In this document: positions 54,687 to 63,610 of the stretch, piece after piece
Position numbering within the stretch: the first letter of the stretch is position 1
Layout: each line of letters opens with the position of its first letter
NCBI GenBank assembly: GCA_965214025.1
Contig: CBDCAW010000031.1
Span: forward strand, 1 to 64,000
DNA: 64,000 nucleotides
DNA from: Granulosicoccus sp965214025
Lineage (GTDB): Bacteria; Pseudomonadota; Gammaproteobacteria; Granulosicoccales; Granulosicoccaceae
Direction: 5' to 3'
Position numbers and translations under genes: made by a program
Notes under the pieces: generated by a model
What the model was told of the DNA's origin: nothing
Database searches by the model: none
What the model saw: the letters and a program-made list of their open reading frames with translations, nothing else

Positions 54687-55442
54687 ATGGATAAGAGTCA
54701 GGACGCAGCCCATGGCGGGGCCGCCGTGATCGTCGGTGCCACCTCGGCGCTCGGTCAGGCCGTGGCCCGGCAGCTGGCCGACCGGGGCCAGGCACTGATC
54801 CTCGTCGCGCGTGACGCGGCGAAGCTTGCGGTGGTCGAGGCCGACCTGACGGCGCGTGGCGTTCAGGCCAGCAGCGTGGTTGCCGACCTGGACGATACGG
54901 CTCGGCATGCCGATCTGATCGGCAGTTGGACCAGCGCGACCGACTTCTACCTGTTCTACGGGACCTTGCCGGATCAGAAGGCCAGCGAGGCCGATTGGGC
55001 GGTGGCGGCGCAGGCGTTGCACACCAACTTCCTGAGTGCTGCCTCCCTGCTCACGCGAATCGCCAACCTGTGCGAATCGCGACGCAGCGGCAGCATCGTG
55101 GTGGTGACGTCGGTGGCAGGCGATCGAGGCCGCCAGAGCAACTACGTGTACGGCACTGCCAAGGGTGCGTTGTCGATCTTCTGCCAGGGTCTGCGCAACC
55201 GATTGTCGAAGGTGAACGTGCCGGTCACCACCATCAAGCCCGGCTTCATCGACACGCCGATGACCGCGGATGTGCCGAAGAAACCGGCCGTGCTGTGGGC
55301 TACACCCGAGAAGGTGGCGGCCGATATCGTCAAGGCGCACGCCAAGGGCAGCGATATCGTCTACAGCCCATGGTTCTGGCGTTTCATCCTGCTCATCGTG
55401 TGCGCCGTTCCCGAACGAATCTTCAAGAAGATGTCGATGTAG
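54687..55442 (+). CDS. dprE2: DprE2-like SDR reductase
   Basis: 251 residues from the ATG at 54687, chosen because GGAG lies 9 bases upstream and the length equals DprE2; an ATG at 54645 overlaps the DprE1 stop by 4 bases. The Rossmann motif is AVIVGATSALGQAVARQLA; the catalytic part is VVTSVAGDRGRQSNYVYGTAKGA (Tyr-x3-Lys), with KPGFIDTPMTADVPKKP, seen in DprE2. A C-terminal hydrophobic helix (FWRFILLIVCAVPERIF) could bind the membrane. It completes the two-step epimerisation to polyprenyl-phospho-arabinose. Confidence 0.88.
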   Translation: MDKSQDAAHGGAAVIVGATSALGQAVARQLADRGQALILVARDAAKLAVVEADLTARGVQASSVVADLDDTARHADLIGSWTSATDFYLFYGTLPDQKASEADWAVAAQALHTNFLSAASLLTRIANLCESRRSGSIVVVTSVAGDRGRQSNYVYGTAKGALSIFCQGLRNRLSKVNVPVTTIKPGFIDTPMTADVPKKPAVLWATPEKVAADIVKAHAKGSDIVYSPWFWRFILLIVCAVPERIFKKMSM

Positions 55443-55515
55443 CATCGCTGCACCGACAGGCCTGTCGAGAAGCCGCGGCCTCTCGACGATCCATTGACTA
55501 ACATCGACGACGCGC

Positions 55516-55887
55516 ATGGTCCACTACATCCCGCTCATCCTGTTCACGGTACTGACCAATTTTCTGTCCCAGATCATGCTCAAGAAGGGCATGACCAGCA
55601 TCCCCACGTTCGAGATGACGCCCGGTGGCGTTGCCGGTGCCGGGTTCACCATCCTGTTCAGCCCGTTCGTGTTCTTCGGGCTGGTGATGATGGTAGTCAG
55701 CATGGGAAGTCATCTGGTGGTGCTCTCCCGGGTCGACATCAGCTTCGCGTACCCGTTCCTGGGGCTCTCGTTCGTATTGATCACGCTCTACGGTCACTTC
55801 GTGCTGAGCGAAAGCGTCAACCTCTACCGGATCGCCGGGGTGCTGCTGATCTGCAGCGGGGTGGCTCTGGTGGCACGCAGCGCCTGA
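55516..55887 (+). CDS. Small four-helix transporter (EamA/SMR/ArnE-like), possible lipid-arabinose flippase
   Basis: 123 residues with four predicted membrane helices: YIPLILFTVLTNFLSQIML, FSPFVFFGLVMMVVSMGS, SFAYPFLGLSFVLITLYG, and YRIAGVLLICSGVALVA. AYPFLGLSFVLI is typical of ArnE/ArnF and SMR proteins. ArnE/ArnF flip lipid-linked aminoarabinose. By analogy this protein may carry the polyprenyl-phospho-arabinose made by the upstream genes to the periplasmic side (inference). Confidence 0.8.
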   Translation: MVHYIPLILFTVLTNFLSQIMLKKGMTSIPTFEMTPGGVAGAGFTILFSPFVFFGLVMMVVSMGSHLVVLSRVDISFAYPFLGLSFVLITLYGHFVLSESVNLYRIAGVLLICSGVALVARSA

Positions 55888-55953
55888 ATACCCTGCGCGG
55901 GTGCGATCCCCTACCCATCAACAGCAAGACGAAGCTTCCAAACGAGACAAGGC

Positions 55954-56943
55954 ATGAGACACATAATATTCGGCGGTGACGGATTCCTCGGCACGGAACT
56001 CACCCGCAAGCTGGTGAAGCGAGGAGAGCAGGTGCTGGTCTGTGACGAGAAGCAGTCGAAGCAGTTCGGCAACTACGAGCTGCCAGGGGTCACCTACCTG
56101 AAGATGGACGTTCGCGACATGGCAACATTCGCACCGATCGAGGTGGGCCCTGAAGATGTGGTCTACCACTTCGCCGCTCGCCTGCTGGTGCCGATCCTGC
56201 CGCGAGCCGAACGCCATGACTACTTCTGGCAGGCGCTGTACGTGGGAACCGAGAACGTCCTGCAATGGATGGAGGCGCAGGGTCTGAAGCGCATGGTGTA
56301 CTACACCACCGACATGGTCTACGGCCACACGAAGATCCATCCGCGTACCGAAGAGCATCCCTGCGAGCCGATCGGCCCCTATGGGGAGGCGAAGTACCAG
56401 ACCGAAAAACTGGTGGACACTTATCGTGGCAAGGGTTTCAACATCACCCTGTTCCGACCGCGCCTGATCATCGGCCACGGCAGGTTGGGGATTCTCGGCA
56501 AGCTGTTCAAGCTGATCGACATGAACCTGCCGGTTCCCACGATCGGCAACGGCAAGAACTTCTACCAGTTCATCTCGGTCAGCGACTGTGCAGAGGCCTG
56601 TCTGGCAGCAGGGGCGGCAGGCTTTCCCAACGAAAACTACAACCTTGGATCGAGTAACCCGCCCACGGTGAACGAGCTGCTTAAGGGCCTGATCAAGCAA
56701 GCCAACAGCAAGTCCATCTTGATTCCCACGCCGGCCTCGGCGGTCAAGGCGGTGCTTGCCGGGCTCGACAAGATCAACAAGCCATTGATGGACCCCGAGC
56801 AATACCTGATCGCCGACGAAACCTGCGTGCTCGATTGCAGCAAGGCGCAGCGGGATCTGGGCTGGACACCGAAGGACGATGACGCCAGCATGCTGTTGGT
56901 CGCGTACCGGGATTATCGGGAAGGCAAGTCGCGCGAGGTCTGA
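55954..56943 (+). CDS. NAD-dependent epimerase/dehydratase (extended SDR)
   Basis: 329 residues. The N-terminal motif is HIIFGGDGFLGTELTRKL, and catalysis is expected at TTDMVYG followed by PYGEAKYQTEKL (Tyr-x3-Lys). FRPRLIIGHGRLGI and YQFISVSDCAEACLAAGA are typical. It lies 66 bases after the transporter and is the last gene of the plus-strand module. Whether it acts on nucleotide- or lipid-linked sugar cannot be read. Confidence 0.82.
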   Translation: MRHIIFGGDGFLGTELTRKLVKRGEQVLVCDEKQSKQFGNYELPGVTYLKMDVRDMATFAPIEVGPEDVVYHFAARLLVPILPRAERHDYFWQALYVGTENVLQWMEAQGLKRMVYYTTDMVYGHTKIHPRTEEHPCEPIGPYGEAKYQTEKLVDTYRGKGFNITLFRPRLIIGHGRLGILGKLFKLIDMNLPVPTIGNGKNFYQFISVSDCAEACLAAGAAGFPNENYNLGSSNPPTVNELLKGLIKQANSKSILIPTPASAVKAVLAGLDKINKPLMDPEQYLIADETCVLDCSKAQRDLGWTPKDDDASMLLVAYRDYREGKSREV

Positions 56944-56960
56944 TAGCGCGCATCGTGTAC

Positions 56961-56991
56961 GCCGGGGAAGCTGCGGTACGGCTTCCTCGGC
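56961..56991. terminator. Probable hairpin terminator between convergent genes
   Basis: gccggggaagc (56961-56971) pairs with gcttcctcggc (56981-56991), an 11-bp stem with one G-T pair and a 9-base loop. It lies 18 bases after the stop of the SDR gene. No T-run follows. Confidence 0.45.
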
Positions 56992-57130
56992 TCACCCCAG
57001 GTCTCGAACTTCGGCCGGGAGCACGGCCCGGGGACGTCATCTTTCTGAATTCCACAGCCCTTCAAGGCCCATTGCCGGTTTCAGGAGCCGGACCCGAATG
57101 CCCTTCGAACATCGACGTCAGGCATCGGTT

Positions 57131-58264
57131 TCAGGCGGCCTTCAGCTTGTCCAGATAAGGGGCCGTCAGCACGCCCAGCACCAGGGTGACGTTCGGCGGC
57201 GGATTCACAGCCTCGCTCCTGTCGTCATCGACGAAGTAACGATGTAGCGTGGGCACGATGCCCAGTTCCTCGCTCATCACACCCGCCGGGAACACATAGA
57301 GCGAGTCGTCCTTCATGTCGAGCTTGTGCCAGCTTTCGCCGTCATGCACTTCGGTGGTGATGCGATCGCGATCGCCGCCCAGGCAGGTGAACAACCGTGT
57401 GCCGTCGACATGCGGCTTGCCGATGGTGAAGCCACCTTCGGGTTGCTTGAAGCGGTCGTGGCGTGACAGATAGCGATTGATGCCGACCAGCGCCTGTCGG
57501 ACACCGGGAACCAGCGAACCGAAGGCATAGACGTCGCGCAACAGGCGTACGTCGAGTTTCTCGCAACATTCCGAGCGATACTTGTCCAGCTGTTGGCCGA
57601 AGGCCATCCAGCCACCGGAAGAATCGGCGAACAGATCGAACATGCGTTGCAGATCGTTGACGCTGTCGGGGTACTTGAGCAACTGCAGGGTCACACCGTA
57701 GTTGGCCAGCTTCTGATCGGCCGGCAGCATGGAAACGAGAATGTCCGAGGTGACCTCCCACGCGTGGCGCAGGATATCCTGATCGATCTCCTCACTCGAA
57801 CCCTCGGTGCTGTACTTCTCCGGCAGGGTCCACATGCGTTGCCCGTCGTCGGCCGGGTAGACGACCATCTTGCGGGCGATGTGGCCGAAGCTGCCGGGCA
57901 GGAACCGCAGCATGTCGCCGGCGTTGGTATTGCCCTTGTGGTGATGCTTCGCGAACTCGAGAATGCCATTCTCCCAGAACGGTCTGGAGCTGCCGGTGTT
58001 GCCGACGCAGGCATCCCAGATCAGTTTTATGCGCCAGTCTCCCGAGAGCTCCACGGCCCGCGTACCCTGGCGAAGGATCTCGCCGATACGCCCCGGGGTC
58101 AGCTGTTGCTTGTCGAGGCTGACGATCGGCGCCGGAGCTGCCGTCTGCAACGCAGGTGCCGGCGCACGATGGTTCGATACCCGATCATCGAGCGTGTCGC
58201 TGGCCGCCGGATCGGCGTGGGTCTCGAAACCTGCCTGGCCTGGGTTACTCGATACTCGGTTCAT
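57131..58264 (-). CDS. Isopenicillin-N-synthase-like oxygenase candidate
   Basis: 377 residues with no close family that I can name. The first 50 residues are Pro/Ala/Thr-rich. The C-terminal part shows GKPHVDGTRLFTCLGGDRD (His-x-Asp at 285-287) and GIVPTLHRYFV with a second His at 341. That is 56 residues later, the spacing of the iron triad in isopenicillin-N-synthase-type 2OG-Fe(II) oxygenases, where PTxHR is also typical. The usual R-x-S beyond the second His is not obvious, so the cosubstrate site may differ. No signal peptide or membrane helix is seen. It is convergent with the SDR gene. Confidence 0.55.
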   Translation of the reverse strand: MNRVSSNPGQAGFETHADPAASDTLDDRVSNHRAPAPALQTAAPAPIVSLDKQQLTPGRIGEILRQGTRAVELSGDWRIKLIWDACVGNTGSSRPFWENGILEFAKHHHKGNTNAGDMLRFLPGSFGHIARKMVVYPADDGQRMWTLPEKYSTEGSSEEIDQDILRHAWEVTSDILVSMLPADQKLANYGVTLQLLKYPDSVNDLQRMFDLFADSSGGWMAFGQQLDKYRSECCEKLDVRLLRDVYAFGSLVPGVRQALVGINRYLSRHDRFKQPEGGFTIGKPHVDGTRLFTCLGGDRDRITTEVHDGESWHKLDMKDDSLYVFPAGVMSEELGIVPTLHRYFVDDDRSEAVNPPPNVTLVLGVLTAPYLDKLKAA

Positions 58265-58404
58265 GAAACTTCCCTGTGGCTTGCCCGTGCGTGTACAGCG
58301 GCCGCGTGTGTGTCTTAATGTAGGTCTACTGATATCAGATGCGTCTCAGCCCACGTGCGCGGTGGTAACTGCGCACAAAGGCGTTGAGTCGTCGGGTGGG
58401 TGGC

Positions 58405-59514
58405 TCACCACTGATGGCCGGGAACCTGCGGTACGGCAGATTCAGTGAGTTTTTTTTGGCGTTTGCGTGGCATCAGCCTCGCGATCAGATCGCGATAGAT
58501 GACCCGTTCGATCAACCAGGAAACGAACAGCGTGACCAGCAGATACCCGACCCATTCCACGTAGGCATTGCCGATGAAATCCAGGTATGCGGCCTTGGTG
58601 AAAAGAAAGTGGTGGCTGATGTAGACGGTATATGAAATCGGTGCGAGCCATATGAACGGGCTGATCAATGCATTGAAGCCCGGCCAGCCAGCGCGACGCC
58701 AGGCCCAGCCACCCACGATCGCCAGCATCGCGAATGCGAAATGGCGCAACTCGAGCCACGGATGAAAACCCGGTGATTGCGGGCCGACCTGGGGCAGCAC
58801 GAGGACCACATTGATCGCCATGATCGCACTGATGGTGGCCAGTGCGGCCACCGGCAGGGCTATCGATGAAAACTCATCGATACGCCCGTCCATGTAAGCC
58901 TGCGCCATGCAGACACCACTCCACCAGATGCCGATGTACATCAGGATGCGAACCGGAAAATAGGGTAGTGCGATGTACGCAACGGCCGCCGCGATCGCGA
59001 TGCCGAACACCACACGGTCGCGTACCTCGCGCTCGCGGATGAACATGGTCAACGGCCAGAATAACATGTAGAACCACCATTCGTAGGCGAGCGACCATAG
59101 CGGGTCGTTCAACAGCCAGGTGGGTACGATGATATTGGGTTTGACATCGCCGTAGTCCTGCAGCATCGCCAGATTGCCCAGCAGCACGCGCAGCTCCGGG
59201 TCGATCCACCGCCCCTCGGCGTGGCTCATCAGGAAATAGCCCATGAAAAGCACGATGACCAATGGGATGTAGATGCGATAGAAGCGTTTCAGGAAATACG
59301 TACGGAAGCTCTTGTCGCTCGTTTTCTCGAAGGCGAACTTGATCACGAAGCCGGAGATCAGGAAGAACAGGATGACGGCTTCCTGACCGAGACGGTTCAA
59401 ATTGCCCACGTTGAAGCCGCCCACGTAATACCAGTGGGTAACCGTGTGGTGGATGACCACATAGAGGGCGGCCAGGCCACGTAGTGCTTCCAGCTTGTCA
59501 ATCCGTTGCTGCAT
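58405..59514 (-). CDS. Acyltransferase 3 family membrane protein (OafA-like)
   Basis: 369 residues with about ten membrane helices. The family opening is RIDKLEALRGLAALYVVIHH (RGLAA and the essential His-His), then EAVILFFLISGFVIKFAF and TYFLKRFYRIYIPLVIVLF (the Arg-Phe-Tyr-Arg motif). LAYEWWFYMLFWPLTMFI is also typical. It moves acyl groups, usually acetyl, onto exported sugars or lipid-linked glycans across the inner membrane. About 140 bases separate it from the oxygenase candidate. Confidence 0.9.
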   Translation of the reverse strand: MQQRIDKLEALRGLAALYVVIHHTVTHWYYVGGFNVGNLNRLGQEAVILFFLISGFVIKFAFEKTSDKSFRTYFLKRFYRIYIPLVIVLFMGYFLMSHAEGRWIDPELRVLLGNLAMLQDYGDVKPNIIVPTWLLNDPLWSLAYEWWFYMLFWPLTMFIREREVRDRVVFGIAIAAAVAYIALPYFPVRILMYIGIWWSGVCMAQAYMDGRIDEFSSIALPVAALATISAIMAINVVLVLPQVGPQSPGFHPWLELRHFAFAMLAIVGGWAWRRAGWPGFNALISPFIWLAPISYTVYISHHFLFTKAAYLDFIGNAYVEWVGYLLVTLFVSWLIERVIYRDLIARLMPRKRQKKLTESAVPQVPGHQW

Positions 59515-59680
59515 GAAGGGCCTCCACGTCTCGGGTTGAGGGCAGCAAACCAGGATGGTGAGCTGAACGAAGGAACTGCATCGGAGTCCTCGCTGCAGAA
59601 TGACCGCGGCGAGGCACTGCCATGGACAGGCCCGCTACCCGCATTCCGTCGCGGATAGAAGGCCGGCCTGTCCGGGTTGG

Positions 59681-61219
59681 CTACCGGTTCGTGTGAAACA
59701 GCGTTTGCGACCCGTAGAAACCGTCGGGAAGGATGTCCAATACCTTTCCGTCAGCGTAGGTGAACAACTCCGGTACAGCGGTGATGATGATGTCCGGTTG
59801 GTACAGTTCCAGTACCCGTCGAAGCCCCGCTTCAGTCATCACCTGTGGCTCCACCGGCATCACCGGTCTCGGACTCAAGGCCGTGATCAACGGTATATAA
59901 CGTTCGGTGGCGTGATGGTCGACCAATGCGATACGCACATCGACAGGCAGATGTTCGAGCTGATCCATCAATACATCGGTCGATTCGCTCTCTATCTGAA
60001 CGGTATCTTTTACATATTGCACCATCCGATAATCGGCGATCGCGAAGGCGAGCAGGCCGATCGCGATGGCGGCCGTACGCAATACCGGCCAGCCAGACCA
60101 GCGCACGGGCAGGAATGCCAGCCCGAGCGTCATGCACAACGTGGCCGCCGGCGCCATGATCAATTGATAGCGCGGTGCGTTTTGCATGAGGACGATCATG
60201 CCCGCAACCACCCCATACAAGAGAAAGCTCGCTACCAGCAACGCGCGGTATTGCTGCCGACGATGGATAAGCAGTACGACAAAACCGACCAGGCCCAGGT
60301 TGCTCACGATCATCAACGGTACGTAGTTGAGGTTCAGGAACTGGTGCCGGGCCCCCTGGATCACCTTGTGATAAGTCTCCTTGAGGCTCAGTTCAACCGG
60401 AAAGTCGCTCAGATGCCACATCATGTTCGTCGCGTGCTCGATCGATGAAGAGGTGATGATCGTCATCAGATCGGGCTGGAACGAACTGGGAAACAGGTAC
60501 GGCTGCAGGACCTTGGCGATCACGAACGCCGCGCTGATCAGAAGGATGCGAACGATGCGCGTGCGCTCGTGGATGAGCCATGCGAGAAAGCAGATCGCGA
60601 GGCATAGATAGGCCGGGTGGCACAGAATGCCGATGAACAACAGCACGGCCGCCGCTTCGCGCGTCGCGGCGTGGCGCCTGGCCAGGGTGAGCAGGTACAA
60701 CAGGCCGGCGGTCAGAAAGGCGAGAAAGGATTCCTGGAAGAGGTTGGCGGTCTGCCAGATCGCCAGTGGGGAAAGCAGATAGATCAGATAGGCGCAATAA
60801 CCCCATCGAGGGCTTGCCAGCCGGGCAGCCGTCGCACCGACGAGCGTTGCCGTGATCACCAGTAATACCAGGTTGCTGAGCTTCCAGGCATTAAAGGCCC
60901 CGGTATACTCGCCGATCAGTGCGTTGATGTGCAGTATCGGGCCGTTATGCAGGAAATGGGTGGTGATATCTTCACCGCCGCGGCGTAGCACCATGCCCGG
61001 AAAAACAGTGTTGGTCAGCGGCTCACCGCCGTCGATCAGGGTCTGGGTGTCGCTGAGGTACCAGTATTGATCCACGCCGCGAACACCGGTGACCTCGCTC
61101 CAGATGATCATCGACATGACAATCGTGATCAGAATGATGAAGGCCGGCATGAGTCTGACACCGGACAGCCCGAACGCCTGCTGATTACCGATTGCAAATG
61201 TATCCAGATGTCGAGCCAC
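59681..61219 (-). CDS. GT-C-like integral membrane protein (possible lipid-linked-sugar glycosyltransferase)
   Basis: 512 residues from a GTG at 61219 (GGAG 8 bases upstream); the ATG at 61150 is an alternative. About ten membrane helices are predicted, with an early loop GVRGVDQYWYLSDTQTLIDG carrying Asp residues and PGMVLRRGGEDITTHFLHNGP, as in GT-C enzymes of the PMT/GT39-like type. ARHRQFLNLNYV-type loops and a large C-terminal soluble part (about 420-512) follow. GT-C enzymes use polyprenyl-phosphate sugars in the periplasm. With the arabinose-lipid module nearby it is a candidate arabinosyltransferase, but no family match can be confirmed here. Confidence 0.65.
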   Translation of the reverse strand: MARHLDTFAIGNQQAFGLSGVRLMPAFIILITIVMSMIIWSEVTGVRGVDQYWYLSDTQTLIDGGEPLTNTVFPGMVLRRGGEDITTHFLHNGPILHINALIGEYTGAFNAWKLSNLVLLVITATLVGATAARLASPRWGYCAYLIYLLSPLAIWQTANLFQESFLAFLTAGLLYLLTLARRHAATREAAAVLLFIGILCHPAYLCLAICFLAWLIHERTRIVRILLISAAFVIAKVLQPYLFPSSFQPDLMTIITSSSIEHATNMMWHLSDFPVELSLKETYHKVIQGARHQFLNLNYVPLMIVSNLGLVGFVVLLIHRRQQYRALLVASFLLYGVVAGMIVLMQNAPRYQLIMAPAATLCMTLGLAFLPVRWSGWPVLRTAAIAIGLLAFAIADYRMVQYVKDTVQIESESTDVLMDQLEHLPVDVRIALVDHHATERYIPLITALSPRPVMPVEPQVMTEAGLRRVLELYQPDIIITAVPELFTYADGKVLDILPDGFYGSQTLFHTNR

Positions 61220-61231
61220 TATCCTAACTCC

Positions 61232-62365
61232 ATGTCACGTTTATTGCTGGTAACGAACGACTCTTGGTTTCTGGTCTCACATCGGCTGAGAATTGCCACC
61301 CTTGCGATTGCTGCAGGCCACGAAGTTCACGTCGCTGCGCTCGAAGATCGAACCACGAACCAGATTCGCGATGCAGGTTGCAACTTTCACGCGTGGAGAG
61401 TCGACCCACGCGGCCGGTCAATCGTGGGTGAAGTGCGAGCGGTGCTGTCGTTGGCGACGATCATACGGCGTACCAAACCGGATGTTATTCATCTGATCAC
61501 CATCAAGCCCGTGCTCTACGGTGGCCTGTTGGCGCGAGTATCGAAGGTTCCCGCGGTGGTGTATGCCGTCAATGGCCTCGGCGCCATGTTCGTGGGCGAG
61601 GGTGCGAAGGTGAGGTGGTTGCGCCGATGGGTACTCAGGCCGATGTATCGGCTGGCGATCGGACATCGCAACTCGTGCGTGATCTTCCAGAATGCCGATG
61701 ATCGCTCCGCGCTGCTGGAGCAACTGCGTCTGCCCGATTTGCCAAGCACCTTGATGCGTGGCTCCGGAGTCGACCTCGAGCGCTTCAGCAACGTGCCTGA
61801 GCCCGAGGGCGTTCCGGTAGTCACGATGAGCGCACGGTTGCTGCGCGACAAGGGCATCTTCGAATTTGCAGAGGCAGCGCGCCTGCTGGCGGCACGCGGT
61901 ATCTCCGCCCGATTTCAACTCGCTGGCGGGCGTGTGGCAACCGGTAATCCGGCGGCACTGAGCGATACCGACATCGCGCGCCTCGAGGCCATCGACAGCC
62001 TGGAGCTGCTCGGTCACCACGAAGACATGCCCAGCTTGCTGGCAGCAGCCAACATCGTCGTGCTGCCGTCGTGGCGCGAAGGTCTGCCGAAATCCTTGAT
62101 CGAAGCGGCGGCGACGGGCCGCGCCGTGATCACGACGGATGTGCCAGGTTGCCGCGATGCCATCGACCCGAACGTTACCGGCCTGCTGGTGCCGGTGCGC
62201 GACGCTGTACGTCTGGCGGATGCCATCGCGCTGTTGATCGAAGAACCGCAGAGGCGCCATGCGATGGCGCGTGCGGGTAGGGAACTTGCCGAGCGGGCCT
62301 TCGATGTGCAGCAGGTGGCGGCGCGCCACCTTGCCCTCTACGAGCAGCTGCAGGCCAGCTCGTGA
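61232..62365 (+). CDS. GT4-family glycosyltransferase (PglA/WbpH-like)
   Basis: 377 residues from the ATG at 61232 (ATG at 61208 is also in frame). The start is MSRLLLVTNDSWFLVSHRLR; DVIHLITIKPVLYGGLLA and VVYAVNGLGAMFVGEG fit the WbpH/PglA-like branch. The donor site shows TMSARLLRDKGIFEFAEAA and LPSWREGLPKSLIEAAATG, with the E-x7-E motif. Only 7 bases lie between its stop and that of the convergent WecA-like gene. It probably adds the second sugar to the WecA product (inference). Confidence 0.88.
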   Translation: MSRLLLVTNDSWFLVSHRLRIATLAIAAGHEVHVAALEDRTTNQIRDAGCNFHAWRVDPRGRSIVGEVRAVLSLATIIRRTKPDVIHLITIKPVLYGGLLARVSKVPAVVYAVNGLGAMFVGEGAKVRWLRRWVLRPMYRLAIGHRNSCVIFQNADDRSALLEQLRLPDLPSTLMRGSGVDLERFSNVPEPEGVPVVTMSARLLRDKGIFEFAEAARLLAARGISARFQLAGGRVATGNPAALSDTDIARLEAIDSLELLGHHEDMPSLLAAANIVVLPSWREGLPKSLIEAAATGRAVITTDVPGCRDAIDPNVTGLLVPVRDAVRLADAIALLIEEPQRRHAMARAGRELAERAFDVQQVAARHLALYEQLQASS

Positions 62366-62372
62366 ATCTCTG

Positions 62373-63458
62373 CTAACGGCCGGCAGTCGCATGCACACGC
62401 GCCGATACCCGCCCAAGCAGTTTCGGGGTGATGTAGTGATGAACGACCACCAGCAATACGAAACCCCAGAACAGCAACGGCTCCAGGGTGGCATCACCGT
62501 TGCCGAACACCCCGATCAGAACCAGCAGGCCGTGCATCGCAGCCATGGTCAGCACCGTGGCGTTGACTGAAAGACCGCTGTCGAGCAGGCGGTGATGCAG
62601 GTGATCGCGTCCGGCATGGAACGGAGATCTGCCGTCGAGCAGGCGACCGACCATCACCGACACGGTATCGATCAGGGGCAGGCCGAACACCCAGCCTGCG
62701 GTAACCGCCGACATAGCCGGCTGTTCACCCTGGGTCAGGTTGATGAAGAACCAGGCCAGGATGAAACCCATCAGCATGCTGCCCGAGTCGCCCATGAAGA
62801 TTCGGGCACGGGCGACGAACACACGAGCGTTGAAACACAGGAAGCCCAGGATGGCACCGCCGAAGATGGTCAGCATCTCGGCGCCGAGCACGTTGCCGCC
62901 GCTCAATGACAGCCAGGTCATGCCGGTGAAGCTCATCAGCAGTATCGAACCTGCCAGTCCATCGACACCGTCGATCATGTTGACCGCGTTGATGACGCCG
63001 ATGGTACAGATGATGGTGAAGATGACCGAAGCGGTACCGGCCATGACGACGGTACCGGTGCCGAACAGGTCGCCGATCTGCGAGATTTGCACGCCGCCGA
63101 CCTGCACCATGACGCCGGCGACCATCGCCTGTACCAGCAGGCGCCATACCGGCGGTATGTCGTAGCGGTCGTCGACGATGCCCAACACGATCAGCACCAG
63201 CCCGAGCGCCAGGAAGATCAGTACCGAGAAGTGGAAGTTGAGCAGGATCGAGGCGGAGGCGATGGCCACGTACATGGCCGGCCCACCGATCAGCGGCACC
63301 ATGCCATGGTGCTGCTTGCGCTCGTCCGGCCGATCGAGCAGGCCCAGGTGAGGCGCCAGCCGGTCGAGCAGCATGACCACGTTCAGGCACACGAAGAACG
63401 GCAACAGTACGTATACCGAGCGTTGTAGCGTGTCCTGTATGAAGGCTAGATTTTCCAT
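62373..63458 (-). CDS. MraY/WecA-family undecaprenyl-phosphate sugar-1-phosphate transferase
   Basis: 361 residues with about 10-11 membrane helices. Family motifs are GLLDRPDERKQHHGMVPLIG, GIVDDRYDIPPVWRLLVQA (DDxxD), VINAVNMIDGVDGLAGS and RIFMGDSGSMLMGFILAWFF. The C-terminal GRDHLHHRLLDSGLS is the His-rich motif of WecA-type enzymes. It transfers a HexNAc-1-phosphate from UDP to undecaprenyl phosphate on the cytoplasmic face and so starts assembly of the lipid-linked unit. No full EpsB-type initiator is seen in the window, so this may be the starting enzyme. Confidence 0.92.
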   Translation of the reverse strand: MENLAFIQDTLQRSVYVLLPFFVCLNVVMLLDRLAPHLGLLDRPDERKQHHGMVPLIGGPAMYVAIASASILLNFHFSVLIFLALGLVLIVLGIVDDRYDIPPVWRLLVQAMVAGVMVQVGGVQISQIGDLFGTGTVVMAGTASVIFTIICTIGVINAVNMIDGVDGLAGSILLMSFTGMTWLSLSGGNVLGAEMLTIFGGAILGFLCFNARVFVARARIFMGDSGSMLMGFILAWFFINLTQGEQPAMSAVTAGWVFGLPLIDTVSVMVGRLLDGRSPFHAGRDHLHHRLLDSGLSVNATVLTMAAMHGLLVLIGVFGNGDATLEPLLFWGFVLLVVVHHYITPKLLGRVSARVHATAGR

Positions 63459-63610
63459 TGCAACATTATCCCGCTTGTCGTCTTTTTGATTTCGGGCAGA
63501 ATACCGTCGACGCTGTAGTGGACGACCACGACTGCTATCAACTTTCCAATCACTTCATGTGACGCAGTGCTCATAAGCGTAGGATACGTGCGCAGGCTTC
63601 ACCGGCATGG

